NCBI GenBank assembly: GCA_018417955.1
Contig: JACTVC010000018.1
Location: 1 to 64,000 of the forward strand
DNA length: 64,000 nt
Direction: 5' to 3'
Source of the DNA: Laccaria trichodermophora
Taxonomy: Eukaryota > Basidiomycota > Agaricomycetes > Agaricales > Hydnangiaceae
Below, piece by piece: positions 23,821 to 37,289 of this stretch. The translations under genes were made by a program, and so were the position numbers. Numbering within the stretch: position 1 is the stretch's first letter; each line of letters opens with the position of its first letter. The notes beneath the pieces were generated by a model. That model made no database searches, was not told where the DNA came from, and saw only the letters and a list, made by a program, of their open reading frames with translations.

Positions 23821-25022
23821 TTAGAGTTTTTTCGTGATGGCGACCGAGAAGTCGGAAAAATAGACATCCTGCTCCTTGGGAGTAGCAAATTCGATGTGCG
23901 AACCTATCCCAATAATTCAACAATGGACAATGATGTCACAAAAAATTAACGAACCTCCAAAGAAAGTCTGCATCTGCATTCCCCTTATCCTGCCTGCAGC
24001 GCTGTCCCGTAAAATGAGACCGCCAACCGCAATTACACTCCTTCCATTGACGAACAGCTCAAGCTCGCCATTGGCCTGTCCAGCATCATTGAGCCTGACA
24101 CGTTCACTGATGGTGGTCCAAGCGCCAGTGGCAAACGTAAACGCTCCACGGCCAATGGAAGCGCCGTACGTAGGATTACAGTCCGACAAGGGAGGGACAT
24201 TGCACACGTTCTTGTTCGCGGCGAACCGAGGTTCGGTGAACGGAGGAAGGTAAGTGTAAAATTCACCCTTTCCGTTCTCTCGCCACATCAAACGAGCTGA
24301 GAAGCAGGCGGCGGATCGGCTGCCTCCTGAGCAGTCAACGGCTTCGCCGGCGCTGTTGCCTCCATCTAAAAATGCTAGTCAGAGAAAGTTCGCGTACGAA
24401 CATATTAGAGCTCACAGAGACCAGGCAATTTGCCGCCAAGGTTGAAAGCGAAGCCTTTAGGGAAGAACACTGAGTAGCCAAATGTAGCCTCCTTAGCGGT
24501 AGTCAGATCAACTGCAGCGGGACCAGGGGCGTAGAAGGAAAAGCCACCCTGAGGGTTGTGCCCAAAGTTGTAGGAACCCTTGGGGTAGTGCGCCTTCATG
24601 GACGCCTTGCCATCAGGTGCGTTTACGTAGGTGTGGGGAACGCTGGTGAGAACATCAAAGGGGCGGAAAGTAATATCCTTGAGACTAAGTGCAGAGCCAA
24701 ATGACGGGGAGGTCGTCCACGACTGGGAAAAACCTGGGACGGGGAACAAGGCTCCGAGCGCAGAGCCGGAAGTGGGTGGAGCGGGAGTGGTGACCTTGGT
24801 GGGTTGTGCAGAGGAGGATGTCGACGTCACAGAGGCTTTGCCGGTGCTGACTGCCGCGTTGATTGGTGCAGCGCGTGAGGTAGACGAGGCGGATGCAGAT
24901 GTAGGTCCGATCGCTGCTGCAATTGACCTATGGCATGTAGCGCGACGGAGACGCGTCGGATGCGCAGCCACCAGTGCGACCAGGAAGGATAGGAGGAGAA
25001 TGAATGTTCTTGTCGTGAACAT
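23821..25022 (-). CDS. Secreted polysaccharide lyase family 14-like (alginate lyase-like) protein
   Basis: Three exons (25022-24416, 24365-23955 and 23903-23821) give about 366 residues. An N-terminal signal peptide is clear (MFTTRTFILLLSFLVALVAA), followed by a Ser/Thr/Pro-rich linker of about 60 residues. The catalytic-domain motifs follow: LFPVPGFSQSWTTSPSFG, AHYPKGSYNFGHNPQGGFSF, FGYSVFFPKGFAFNLGGKLP, GAFTFATGAWTTISERVRLN, GELELFVNGRSVIAVGGLIL, RIRGMQMQTFFGG and the end VYFSDFSVAI. These match the PL14 family widespread in Agaricomycetes, which cleaves uronate-containing polysaccharides by beta-elimination in characterised relatives. Substrate in fungi is uncertain. It should be extracellular. 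Confidence 0.88.
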
Positions 25023-26500
25023 GATTGAGAAGATTGCGATGTGAGGAAGGATGACAAATGGACCTCAAGGTAGTATACGTTCCACAGGAACGGCAACTGG
25101 ATATCACAAAAGAAAGTCGTTGAGGTGAGGAGGGAGGGAAAATGAGTGTGAGCCTGAATCTACACGACAAAACGAGGGAGACTGATGTGGGCCAGAACAA
25201 GAGGGAGAGAAAGGCGCGGCGGTGGTCCCTCAAGCAACATAAGTTTTCTCGGCAGATCTTAGATTCATGGTGTGACCCAAATCCGTCCAACCGACAGTGA
25301 TCGTCGGGATTTACGATCACGAAAATCAGCATTGTTGCCGATAAAATATGGTTGAATGATGGTGCTTCTTGGGGTCGCTAGAATTGTTTCTAAGGTTGGT
25401 CCTGCAAGCTGAGCTGTAAGGATACCGAAGCATTTTCTAGCGAAAATCTAAGCCAACTATTGACCAATTCGTGTTGTGTAATAGATCTAACGGGAGAAAA
25501 CAGTAATTTCAAACAAGAATAAAAAAATCTTACTTGCAAATTTATCGGCATCTGAAAATAATTGGGGCAGGAAAGTATTCGAGTTGAAGAAATATGGTGA
25601 TCAAATGAGACAAAAACGAAAGGTCTGAGCTGAAAATTATTGTCGCCATGCAGTTTGTCCAAATTCCAATGATGATGATCGCTTGGCTCGCGTTCTGATT
25701 GTTCGGCTGCTCAGCGCTCAGGCTCTTATATGCAAATTGGTCGGGAAGTATGTAGTGACTCTTGAAGACTTCGAAAAATTGTGCCGCAGCAAGTGAGTCT
25801 GTGGACTTGAAAACGATGTCGTTTTATTTCAGCCTATTCGTTGCACGTTGCGCGGTTAGTTTGCGAGAATCCAAAGCGATCTCCCTTGAGAATTGCATAC
25901 GCCATCTGACTGACCATTTACAAAGGCTAGTTTCTTCCATAAAACTCCTTCGTCAATTCTGCGTCTCCAGAAAGCAATTTTTTTGGCATGTCTACGTACC
26001 AACTTTACGGCGCAGTTGATGAAGTAGTTTATGATGCCGATGATTCTCATTTCTGTGATGCCCAGTCAGAGCTCTAGTCTTCGAAAGTTGGTGGCTTGTG
26101 AAATGTACGCGGGTGGACCGAGACTACGTTCATATCTGAATGCATTGGGCGCCTCCACGACGATATATTCAAATAGCAAGTGTTCCAGCGTCGCTTCTGA
26201 GTTGGTATCTTGCTATGTGGTTCGGATCAAAGTCGAATGCAGGATTTTCATCTGCACAACCACTCACTGCATCGTCTCCGAGAATGAGTGATAGGTTTCA
26301 AGCGAAAATGATAGTTTCACGTCGCCAAAAGGCGCAACATTGAGGGCTGTGTTTCAAACATCAAGACAAAAAATGAGTGGTAAGAGTGCAAAGCCTACCA
26401 AAGTCAATTCAAAGTCCGCCCACATCACACAACAACGTTCACTTGGGACTTGTCGACATTACGCACCACAATCCCAATCCACCACGCAGCATCATCCACA
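25023..26500. other. Long intergenic region
   Basis: No gene could be supported. Open frames at 25390-25662 (-) and 25762-26019 (+) are short and without recognisable motifs. The region contains the promoter of the lyase gene at its left end and that of the Rab11 gene at its right end. Confidence 0.4.
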
Positions 26501-27754
<1,254 letters not shown>

Positions 27755-28299
27755 ATTTTCATTTCTTGCGGGTCTCGGGTAGGTGGCCTGGCGGTGGGCG
27801 TGTGTGTGCTAGGAACGGGATTTTGTTTCTGGGTGTGTATCCACAACGTACAGCTAATTCCCGCATGACATTTTTTCTTACGATTTTGTCTTGTTCGTAC
27901 TTGTAATATCCGACTGTGTTACGACCTCATATTTTTGGAGTATGGTAGATTGTGAGGTTATGAAGACGAGCATGAGGAATCATTATGAGATTTTTGTAAT
28001 CAGGGTTGATTCACACCATGCGCATTGTCAGGCATTGTCATTCTCCCACCATGTTCGTCACTTCACAGCTCCACAGCCCTTATTCCTTGTTGGATGTCCC
28101 TTTGGGCGCCTACTTATGTGGGCGTCGGCACGTTACGCAAAGCTTCTTTGACAGTTCTAATGCTCGTCGGTTCCTAACAAAGGTTGTACAGCCCCACTGC
28201 AGCGCAGGTGGCCAGTCACTGGACTCGTAGATTTTTTGCTATATGAACAGGCGTCGAGGCAGCCTTTCCCCCCTCTCGCTTCTTGCTATCGAATAATAG
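27755..28299. other. Intergenic region
   Basis: 3' flank of the Rab11 gene and 5' flank of the F-box gene, both on the plus strand. Nothing specific was recognised. Confidence 0.4.
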
Positions 28300-30017
28300 A
28301 TGGTAAGTACCCTCATGGCCGTCTAATGGACTCACGTCGATCCCCTGTGTAGGAATACCTCCGTTGGGTGTTGAGAACGGTACTAGCGTTCAGCACACCT
28401 TGGAGGGTGTATGCTCTACACACATCCACTCTCAAGGAACCCATGCTACCCGATCATGAAAATGATAGTGCTGTTGTCGCCAGCGAAACTGTCATAAACA
28501 CCCCCGCCCAACAAAAACGAATTATCAACCTTCCGACCGAAATCTTACTCCTCGTCTTAAATGCAATGGACAGTCCTGACCTATATACCACCGCGTTCCT
28601 CTCAAGGAACTTCCATCACCTAGCACTTCCCATCTACCTAGCTCGTTACGGGATCAGCGCGTCCGCTGAGGCCAACCTCATCCTGTTCAACGATTGGTCC
28701 CCAGAAGCGTTGAGAGCCGTGCACGCGGCTCTGTTCTTGCCCTCTGTAAACCGGTTAAAGTGTGTGTTTGATTTCTACAAGCCCTATGTCCAAGTCCGCA
28801 GAGAGGTGCACGCGTTCAGGCGGTTCCTCGGCAAGTTGGCGTCGGTACGCGAGATTCATATCGAGATTGTTCAGTATGGTATGAAGGGTGGGGCGAACGC
28901 CCCATTTACTTTGAATGACGAGCCGCCTGTGGGGCTGACTGAGGAGTGGGGGAGGGAGCTTGTGCAGATGTTGGACAGTGTGGTTGAGAGTGGATGTACA
29001 GAGTTGTCGCTCTCCCTGGCTGGACGATGTGATCCCCCCGCACAAGAGTTGAAGAGACTTCTTCTTGGGGAATTTTATGGCTTTTATGGGATGTTGAAAC
29101 ACCCGACTTTCAGAGGCTTTGCGGCGGGTTTCGGACGCGCATGCGTTCGTGCCAGGTCGTTGGTAGGCGTTGGCCAACCGAATCAGAACCAAAAACGCGG
29201 CCTGAAGACTCTGGACCTTCACTCCTCCATGTTCTTCCACCCGCTCCTACTTCGCTGGATGATGAACACTTTGAACTCGATGTCGATCACGTCTCTATCG
29301 TTGCGCCAATTAGACCATATTAGCTCGCAAAATTGGGCCCTTCTCCTTCCTTGCATCACATTACCGAATCTATCAAAACTCTCTGTCAACCTCTTTTACA
29401 TACAGACTCACGACCTATACCACTTTCTTTATCGCCATCCTCATATCCAAGATCTGATACTTGGCCGGAGTTGCGTGGGTCCAGGCCGAGTTGCATTGCG
29501 TACCGGCATTCTTGGAGAACTAAAACATCTCTCAGCACCTCCAAGCTATTTGGTGGCTCTTCTCACTCCACCAGGCTCACTGCCCGCCCTCAAAACTGTC
29601 TGCATCCGTTGGCACGTCCGCAACGAACGCGTATTCGAGGCTTCAGCAGTCGACAAGATCCTGCTTCCGATCTCTCAGCGCCTTCGACAGCTGGACGACC
29701 TTCGCTTCCTGCTCTCCTTTGAATCTCTGAACGTCAGCAGCTGGTTTCAGCCTAGCGGTCTTGACATCTCCCCATTGCAGTACATATCGCACTTGGAGCT
29801 CAAAATCCACGTGTACTCGTTACCTTCGAATACGATGACTGGGCTGGCGAGGTGGCTTGTGGGGTTTTCGAGGTTGAGGTGTTTGGAGCTCTCGACGGTG
29901 TGTCAGGATGGGTTGGAGGTGGAGGAGAGGGTGTTGTTTTTCGAGGCGATTGGGAAGTGGTGTCCTAGTGTGGAGGTCGTTCAGATTAATAAGGACGTTT
30001 TTACTGCGCCCTTTTGA
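28300..30017 (+). CDS. F-box protein with LRR-like region
   Basis: The long frame has an F-box near residues 50-75 (IINLPTEILLLVLNAMDSPD, then FLSRNFHHLALPIYL) and a long leucine-rich C terminus ending VVQINKDVFTAPF. The frame is open upstream without an ATG until an acceptor at 28352. Immediately before that intron is an ATG followed by GTAAGT (28300-28302), so the first coding exon appears to be the ATG alone, giving MEYLRWVLRTV. An alternative start is ATG 28443. It is probably an SCF ubiquitin ligase adaptor of unknown target. Confidence 0.82.
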
Positions 30018-30429
30018 ACCTGCTTTATGATATATGTTCTTTTAGTTGGAGTTTGGAGGCCTCATTGTCTCGCGGGAACGATGACAACATAAACCGATCG
30101 TAATACTTTAACCTGTGTGGGACTGCCTTTTCTGAATAATCAGTTCACTGCCTACTCCGAATCATCATTACCCTCGGCGGGAAAACTTTTCTTAATTTCT
30201 CCCTACGAGTCCTCGGTTTACCATGATCACTGCGCACCTTGGCAGTGTGGGATTCAGTACTTCAGTGCCCAGACCGTCACGGGTCCTGTTCGGCCTCCGC
30301 TATTCTTGTCTTCGCTCGTGCATACATAACTACATACCAACGGCGGCGCTACATTCTTGAACTCTTACTATTATACCCACCACCCACTTGAATTCTATAT
30401 CCGCTTCAGAATCATAACGACCTTCGACG
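30018..30429. other. Intergenic region
   Basis: Promoter region of the M50B protease gene. No individual element is clear. Confidence 0.35.
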
Positions 30430-31884
30430 ATGCCATACCTCGATTCTCTGGAATTGACGCCGGCAGGTGCCCAAGCAGGCCAGCTGTTCATCCGCGACTT
30501 CAAAGAGAGTATCACACCCAATGTTACGCAGAGGAATACCCTGATCATTGCTGGGATATATATTATTGCGATTGCTATTCTATGGTTCGTTTTTCGTTGC
30601 TTTCGATTGGCCTCGTGAAATGAAGCTGATGATTGGTTGGTTGGGTTTCTGCAGGCATGTGCCATATTTGAAGGAAATCTGTGAGAGTTGCTTGTTTTTC
30701 ATTGCTGGGGCGGCGTGCTGATGAATGTTTTTTTGGCAGTATACCCATTCAAGTGAGTTTTTGAGCATTGCCAGAATATCATACCCTGACTTGGGGGATA
30801 GACTTCTTACAGTTGGATTTCATGAAGTGAGTTCTGGAGTTCTCGGTTGATGCACCAATTTCTTAATCTATACACTTAGATGAGCCACGCCTTCGTAGGC
30901 GTTCTGACCTGCGCACGCATCCACTCCATAGAACTAGATCGTACGTTGCTTCTTATGATGGGTTATAGAGGTTAAGCGCTCGTGTTCAAACTCAACAGCG
31001 GATGAAGGAGGCTCTACGGCAATGTCAGGCGGAATTCCATGGTTAACTCTTCCAGCAGGATACCTAGGATCTTCGTTAATCGGCGCATGCTTGATCGCGT
31101 GCGGATTCAATACCAATGCGAGCAAGATTGCGTCAATTGTGCTGGCTGTGTTTTTCATCTTTACGCTTTGGTGGGCGAGGAAGAACTGGATGTGAGCTGC
31201 ACTGAAATAACTATCTCTTGTTGTCTTGCTGATATCGTTCGCGTAGAACGTGGGTTTTGATTTTGGGTATGTCAGGCCTCGTCCTGCTCTTTTGGTTTGT
31301 AGGCGGAGGCGTTGCGTTGAGATACTTTGTGAGTCCTAGGATCCTTGATGTTTTCGATGTACGTACGCTGAACCGTTGTGCAAGATCCTCTTCATTGGTG
31401 TCATGTCGTGCTTGTATTGCCTATGGGATATCATCGGTGAATATTACCTCCCATTTAAAGCCTCTCTATCGACCGAACGCCTCGATCAGATGATACCGTC
31501 GCACGAAAAGTCAACACCTCAGATGCCTCAGCCTTTGCAAGAATTTGTGGATGTTGCCCGTCGCGAGGTTCGTTCCTCTTTCTTATCATCCTATAACTTA
31601 CTCATGCAAGTTCAGTCTGGGGCATTATCTGGCTAATCCAAGCTTTCATCTTCTTTGCCTTGGGAGTCATCGTCGGCCTTGTTGCTTTCAAAGTGACTCC
31701 TTTGACTTTCCACATTTAAATGATCTGACAGGTGGTGTTATAGGAAAACGCTGAACAGCAAAAGATAGACTCGTCCCACTTCCTTCCAGTCCCCGGATCG
31801 AAATCAGGAGCGCTATCGTTGATGCCAAATTCCCTATTGGCATGGACTGTCGCCCTCGCTCTAGGTGCTATGGGATTGTACTGA
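30430..31884 (+). CDS. M50B-type integral membrane zinc metalloprotease
   Basis: Ten or so exons read from ATG 30430 (MPYLDSLELTPAGAQ) to the stop at 31882-31884. The zinc-binding motif HExxH is split by an intron: ...LLTVGFHE is joined to MSHAFVGVLTCARIH. Next come DEGGSTAMSGGIPWLTLPAG and GYLGSSLIGACLIACGFNT, as in peptidase M50B-like proteins. There are several membrane segments: IIAGIYIIAIAILW near the N terminus, then SIVLAVFFIFTLWW, ILGMSGLVLLFWFVGGGVAL, FIFFALGVIVGLVAF and LAWTVALALGAMGLY. It should cleave substrates within or near a membrane. The family is widespread in fungi but little characterised. Introns are 40-70 bases with standard borders. Confidence 0.9.
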
Positions 31885-32257
31885 TTTAGGATTCGTTTCT
31901 ATTTTCCTTGGACTATGTTGTTTTCTGCTCCGTTGACGATCCTTGACGTTTCCGCGTGCGCGCGTTTGTACGACCCCGAAGAATGAAGATGCTTTGTAAA
32001 ACGACTATAGTACTCCGACTATTTACACCCCTTACCTCTAGATTTGCGTTACGAAGACCTTGACGACAGAATATAATTTGCTTCTTGACACGACGCTCGC
32101 CATTGGGGATTCTGAGCCCGTGTTCTACGCCAAGTGCTTACTGGATAAGCGATACTGATACTCATTAGGTCGAGCCGCGGCGGGTCTTTCGAAAGGTGGC
32201 AGCAGCAGCAGTGGATCTTATTTCCTTCATCCTCCGGCACACAACTATCCACGCCAA
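31885..32257. other. Intergenic region
   Basis: 3' flank of the protease gene leading into repeat copy A. Nothing else was seen. Confidence 0.35.
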
Positions 32258-33450
32258 AACTAGGCGACCTCTAGTTTGCTCAAGCCCAGATTGCCTGCTA
32301 AATTACTACGATACTGGGTGGGCCAATCAGAAATTCCGAACTTCAATCAGGGTACGTCTTTAAAATAGTCTCAATAGTCATTCTATTTTTAACGACATCC
32401 AAGGGGACTTCCCGAGGGTCAGCCACTCCAAAAAGGTATATAAACCTCGCCAGGATGCGTTTTATGTCTTTCACAACTTGACCTCGGTCTATTACCATCT
32501 CCAAAACCGCCTTTGCAACCACGCTCCGCTCCCTCCCCTAGGCATCGTCTCCTCCCTGTTCGACGGTTCGACATCCAACATCTTCACGCCGTGGCCCATA
32601 TCTTGCAAAGCCGGCAAGCTGCTCAAGGTAATGGAACGAATGTACTAACTCGCCCAACAGGATCCTGGTTAACATCGCTGGCCATGAATTATTGCGGTAA
32701 CTATGTCCTTTCCTTTTCTGTGTACGTTAGGCGTGGTGTGGAGGTGGAGGTGCGCACGGGGGAGGTGCGATGCTGGGGCGACACAGCGGCTCTGTCGTGA
32801 CCGGCGAGGGGGGCAGTTGATCTCGCGGAGTAGTGGAGGCGTCCGTTTGGCGAGAGGCGGCTTACCACGGGGGGCTGGGACGGTACCGACACCGTGAACC
32901 AGGGCAGTAGCCGTTGAGCGTGGGCATCCATGTCACCGTGAGGAGGCTGGACAGTCGCACGTCTTCGGAGAGGACGGGGTGCTGGGGCGACATAGCGGCT
33001 CTGTCGTGACCGGCGAGGCGGGCGGTTGATCTCGCGGAGTAGTGGAGGCGTCCGTTTGGCGAGAGGCGGCTTACTACGGGGGGCTGGGACGGTGCCGACA
33101 CCGTGAACCAGGGCGGTAGCCGTTGAGCGTTGGCATCCATGTCACCGTGAGGAGGCTGGACAGCCACACGCCTTCGGGAAAAATCCTTTTTCTTTCTTTC
33201 TTTTTCTTTTCTCTTATCACGGGGGAGCTGGGGCGGTTTCGGCCGTGCACCAGGGCAGTAGCCGTTGAGCATATGACGCCCATGTCGCCGTGAGGAGGCT
33301 GGGTAGTCATACGTCTTCGGAAATGTTGACCAAGTGTGCAACACCCTATTTTTTCCTTGCTGGTTCTCTTGCGGTCCTAACTGTAGGACTTGCTGGAAAT
33401 CAGCAAGCGATGGGGCCGGTTCTGCACTACTTGGAGCACCGTTGAGTAAC
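32258..33450 (+). repeat. Dispersed repeat, copy A (about 1.2 kb)
   Basis: This is homologous over its whole length to the central part of copies B and C. Landmarks in order are GGCGACC(T/C)CTAGTTTGCTC, TCATTCTATTTTTAACG, a TATA-box context (TATATAAA, 32437-32444), ACAGGATCCTGGTTAACATC, two 209-base tandem units (TGCTGGGGCGACA starts at 32771 and 32980), a degenerate third unit, a C/T-rich stretch near 33180-33220, and a tail with TTGCTGGTTCTCTTGCG. Open frames inside are GC-rich by-products of the tandem units and change between copies, so I do not call them genes. Confidence 0.85.
32437..32444 (+). promoter_or_regulatory. TATA-box-like motif conserved in the dispersed repeat
   Basis: TATATAAA stands at the same place in copy A as TATAAAAA in copy B (39688-39695) and its mirror in copy C (about 55017-55024). 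Conservation in all three copies suggests a Pol II promoter carried by the repeat. Confidence 0.5.
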
Positions 33451-34184
33451 GCAAGGGGACAACATCGTTAAATACCTAGCGATTTGACAAGCGCATCGCT
33501 ACTATTAATTTCAGCATTTCGCCAGTTCTTATTCCATTTCAAGGGGTAGTCATACCTTAACAAGCGAAACACTTTGCGCTTGCCTGCTCAACCAAATGTC
33601 TTGATCCCCATTGTAGATTGTGAACGTCGCGAAGAGAGTTAGAACCTACCAACGAATGGCTGATAATGAACCAAGGCCTTGAGAACACATCGACGCGTTT
33701 GATTAGGGCAGGATACCCCTTTTGTGTACCATTCCAAGAATCTTCCATCGGTTTGTCGGTTCCAAAGAGACAGCTGCGAAGACTTTTGGCCCGGATAAGC
33801 GAGCAAGTCGCGTTTATGGATCGATTCGATAATTGAGGACGATGATAAACCCAAAAATTAGACAGGCCCCGGTCATAGCATGATGTAGAGCCCAGTGGCA
33901 CTGTCGAGCTCCAAAGCTCCCCTGTCCAGCGAACTGCTGCGGGGTGAGCTTTGTTGTCCAGTGTTCAAGGACGGCAAAGTTCATCTGTTTTCGACTTGCG
34001 AAGTCGATGAGAACGGCGGCTGCATGCTTGTGGTGATTAGGAATCGAGCTGTGATGAATGGTTGATCTGCACCGTGTTACCTCAAAGATGGTCACCTCAA
34101 TCTCAGTGTGTCGGAGCTTCAAGTCAACCTCATCCTTCGACCACCACCCAATCCGAGTCCTTTTTAAGTCCCCAGTTTCAAGCA
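33451..34184. other. Intergenic region
   Basis: Short minus-strand frames (33557-33901 and 33814-34185) have no recognisable motif. I see nothing supported between repeat A and the F-box gene. Confidence 0.35.
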
Positions 34185-35802
34185 ATGTGGTTGCTACGAC
34201 CGCGTGATTACAGCATGCACCAGTGCTTACAGATCCAGGAGCTTCTCTCCATCATCTTTCGCAACCATGCTCACGACGCAAAGATGCTAGTACGACTCGC
34301 GAGGACTTGCAAAGCTTTTCAGGACCCAGCCTTGGACATCCTTTGGCACACCCAAGAGACACTCCTTCCATTATTGAAATGTCTTCCACCAAATGCCTGG
34401 GCAATGAAAGAGGGCAAACTTGTGAGCCATCTATGTATCTCAAGACAAAAAAGCATCTTTTCATACCCAATTATGTCTATAGAGTATTATCAGGGATCTG
34501 ACCGCATCTGATTTCAAAAGGATTTACTTTTATTGCCACAGAATCAGGCGGTTTGCCTCGCGTTCGCTTCCTCAATATTTTGAAGCACAAGTCCTGCCCA
34601 TCATTTGGTCACGCAAACCGTCTCCAGGCCCTCTCCTGTCTAATGTGACGGAGGTAGTTCTTATCGACGGCAGCTTCCATGGTCTTGCCATCTATCCTCG
34701 CCTTGTAATCGGCCCGAATGTTACAAAAATACGAATCAGGATTTTAAGTGATGCCTTTTTGTGGGCAAATGCAACAGCCGTGCTAAGGAAGGCCTCACTA
34801 CCCAATCTCTCAAGTTTCGCGCTGTCTTCCATTGAAAAATCGTCATCTCCAAACGAGGCTGAGTCGCTGGAGCTCTTGTCCACTCTTCGTGGTGTCAGGA
34901 AACTGAGCTTCAGTAACTCGGTGTTTCTCATATCCCGTGCCATATCCATGATCAGTACATTCCCCATGCTTGAAAATCTCCACCTCTTGGTTACAGAACA
35001 GGAGGTGGAGAACTGTGTTCCTTACGTTGGGAACAATTTCCCGGCCATCGCTCACCTGGCCATTAGTTCGAAAACAATGAAAGCGTGTCGACTGCTGCTA
35101 CTGCAGCTTCAGTCAGGAACGTTGCGGTCTTTGACCCTTACCCGAGTCGCGAGCGATGCCCACTGGAGCATAGAATGGCTTCTTAAAACACTTCATGAGT
35201 GCAACTTGGCGTTGAGGTTGGAAAGCCTGCATATACGCGATCAGCCATGGATGAGCGATACCTTTGGCTTGGAGAACTCTACATCTGGGGAGTCTTTCAA
35301 TATGGATGGTCATGCTTTTGAACACCTAAGTCCCTTCAAGCAGTTGCGCGACTTCCATCTAGAGTCATTTTCCCGGGCCATTGATTTGGACAACAACAAT
35401 CTCATGAAACTTGCCAAGTCACTGCCTCAGTTGCGTTCACTGGTGTTCTCGGAAACCAATGGCCTAATCAAGGTGCCGGGATGCACATTTACTGGAGTGC
35501 AGCATCTTATTCAGTTTTGTCCAAAGCTGGAAAAACTGACCATTCGCGTTGATGGGCGTCAAATCCCGATATTTGCCACTCAACCTGACGGAGAATATCC
35601 TTCAGCTCTCCACCTTACCACCCTTAATCTCTGCGATTCCCCTATCTCAAATGCTGACGATGTTGCATCCTACCTTACCATGCTATTTCCAGTCCTTGTG
35701 GATTTCTCTACCGCTTACTATGATGAAGAGGAGGAGGATGTCGACCCTTATCGTGCGATCTGGCTGAAAGTAGAGGAATTGATGAATCGTTTTGTCCCTT
35801 GA
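34185..35802 (+). CDS. F-box protein with LRR-like region
   Basis: ATG 34185 or, more like the family, ATG 34215 (MHQCLQIQELLSIIFRNHAH) starts an F-box core. It is followed by LARTCKAFQDPALDILWHTQ and LLPLLKCLPPNAW, as in many mushroom F-box genes. A short intron (GTGAGC after GKL to ...TCTATAG) joins the F-box exon to SIIRDLTASDFKRIYFYCHR. The frame then stays open to 35802 through a long leucine-rich region with an acidic segment (YDEEEEDVD) near the end. It is probably an SCF substrate adaptor. Target unknown. Confidence 0.85.
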
Positions 35803-36226
35803 ACATATTACACATACTTCAGTCACAAAGACGAGGATCAGCAACACCGAATTCCGGCTCCAATACTCATTTGCAAACGAAAAGGTGGCAGAGCGGAAAG
35901 TCCGTGGAAAGTTGCCCAGTACTAGCTGGCGCGATGCAGATGCGAGACGGATAGATTATCTACTTGGGGTTGGTTTCGAACGATCGTCGGGTCCAAATTA
36001 TGGAAAGGTGTCATACACACAAGTCCGTCTTCAAGGGTATCTCGATCCTTAGTTTGTGTTACAAAGATTTATTTTGAGCGATCGGGTTACACCTTTCACC
36101 TCTTGACTCGCCATTGGATGTTTTATGTAAATGTGGTATGTAATTGTGCTTACTTAGATGAGCACGATATGCCTTGACGCGACCTGACGCGACACCATCG
36201 GATTCCCTACTCTTCTTCTCACATTC
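35803..36226. other. Intergenic region
   Basis: 3' flank of the F-box gene and promoter of the glyoxalase-like gene. Nothing specific was recognised. Confidence 0.35.
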
Positions 36227-37275
36227 ATGGCGACCCCATCGACGAACACGAAAACCCTTGATCATATCGTGCATCTGTCTCCACCAGGTTCGATTGAAGA
36301 GACGTCGCGACAGTTTAGTGATCTTGGGTTCAAGTGAGGGTCAGAAGAGAATATTTACGGATCGGGTTGACTAGATTTCTCATCGCAGGGTTATACCTGG
36401 CGGAGAACACGTCGGTGGCTTGACTGCCAATGCGCTCGTGGTTTGTGATGAAGTACTCAATCTCATGAGCATAGAAAAGCTGACTTGACGGGTCATCTAG
36501 GTCTTCGCAGATGGATTGTACCTCGAGCTACTTTCCTTCACGCATGAGCCTTCTCACTACCCTCCTGGATCACCGGAGCGTGTCAAACGCGACACCCACC
36601 CTTGGGCGAACAAACCATTAGGCTGGATTGACTACGCGTTTTTGGGGAACGGATCGCACACCATTCGAATCTCGGACATTATCAACGACCGTGCCAAGAA
36701 AGATGGAAGCGAGGCGTTCTACGAGGCGGAGGAAGATGGGGGAAGGAAACGAACTGATGGAAAGGTCATCAGGTGGCTGATATCAGCTCCTAAAGAAAAT
36801 AAGGGAACTTTGCCGTTCTTTTGTGGGGATATCACACCTCGAGATCTAAGGGTATGTCTCTTATTCCTTATGACCTCAGCGTTGCTGAAATGAGGCCGTA
36901 GGTGCCAACCAAACCGCCAGCGAATGTCCAACACCCATCAACTTCACGAGGAATCGCACACATTCGCATAGTCACCGAGGCAAAGTCGTTTCCCGTAGTC
37001 AGCAAGCATCTCACTTCTGTGATTGGACAAGAACCGTTGTCATCTACGCCTATTGAGGCAGTTTGGTCCTTGGACAGCCATTCTACGGCCTCTCCTTCGC
37101 TCATTCTGAGCACTCCTTCTGAGCACTCCTTCTGATGAGCTTGAGATCGCTTTTGCCAAGAACGTTGGGACGGGTATAGTTGAAGTCGGGTTTCTGGTGA
37201 AGAAGCAAGACAACGACCGGCATTCCACACCATGCGGCAGGATTGTATGGGTCGGTGAATGGCATGATGATTAAC
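36227..37275 (+). pseudogene. Glyoxalase-like domain protein, frameshifted by a 13-base duplication
   Basis: Exons 36227-36333, 36389-36440, 36501-36851 and 36902 onward read TLDHIVHLSPPGSIEE, GFKVIPGGEHVGGLTANALV, VFADGLYLELLSFT and HPWANKPLGWIDYAFLGNG. These are the motifs of the fungal Glyoxalase-like (Glyoxalase_3) family, metal-dependent enzymes of the vicinal oxygen chelate fold. At 37108-37133 the 13-mer GAGCACTCCTTCT is present twice in tandem. The second copy shifts frame and gives a stop at once. The family's C-terminal end (NVGTGIVEVGFLVKK then GRIVWVGEW) continues in the other frame to a stop at 37273-37275. The result is a truncated protein, unless the duplication is a sequencing error or a private allele. 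Confidence 0.8.
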
Positions 37276-37289
37276 ATGGTTCTGGGGTA

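Noticed and set aside
25762..26343. Small plus-strand genes upstream of Rab11
   Set aside because: Short frames without ATG-context, introns or family motifs. They probably belong to the intergenic region.
32703..33344. Overlapping long frames in repeat A (and the same in B and C) that look like Pro/Arg/Ser-rich proteins
   Set aside because: They arise from GC-rich 209-base tandem units, are open on both strands, and change ends between copies, so they are unlikely to be genes.
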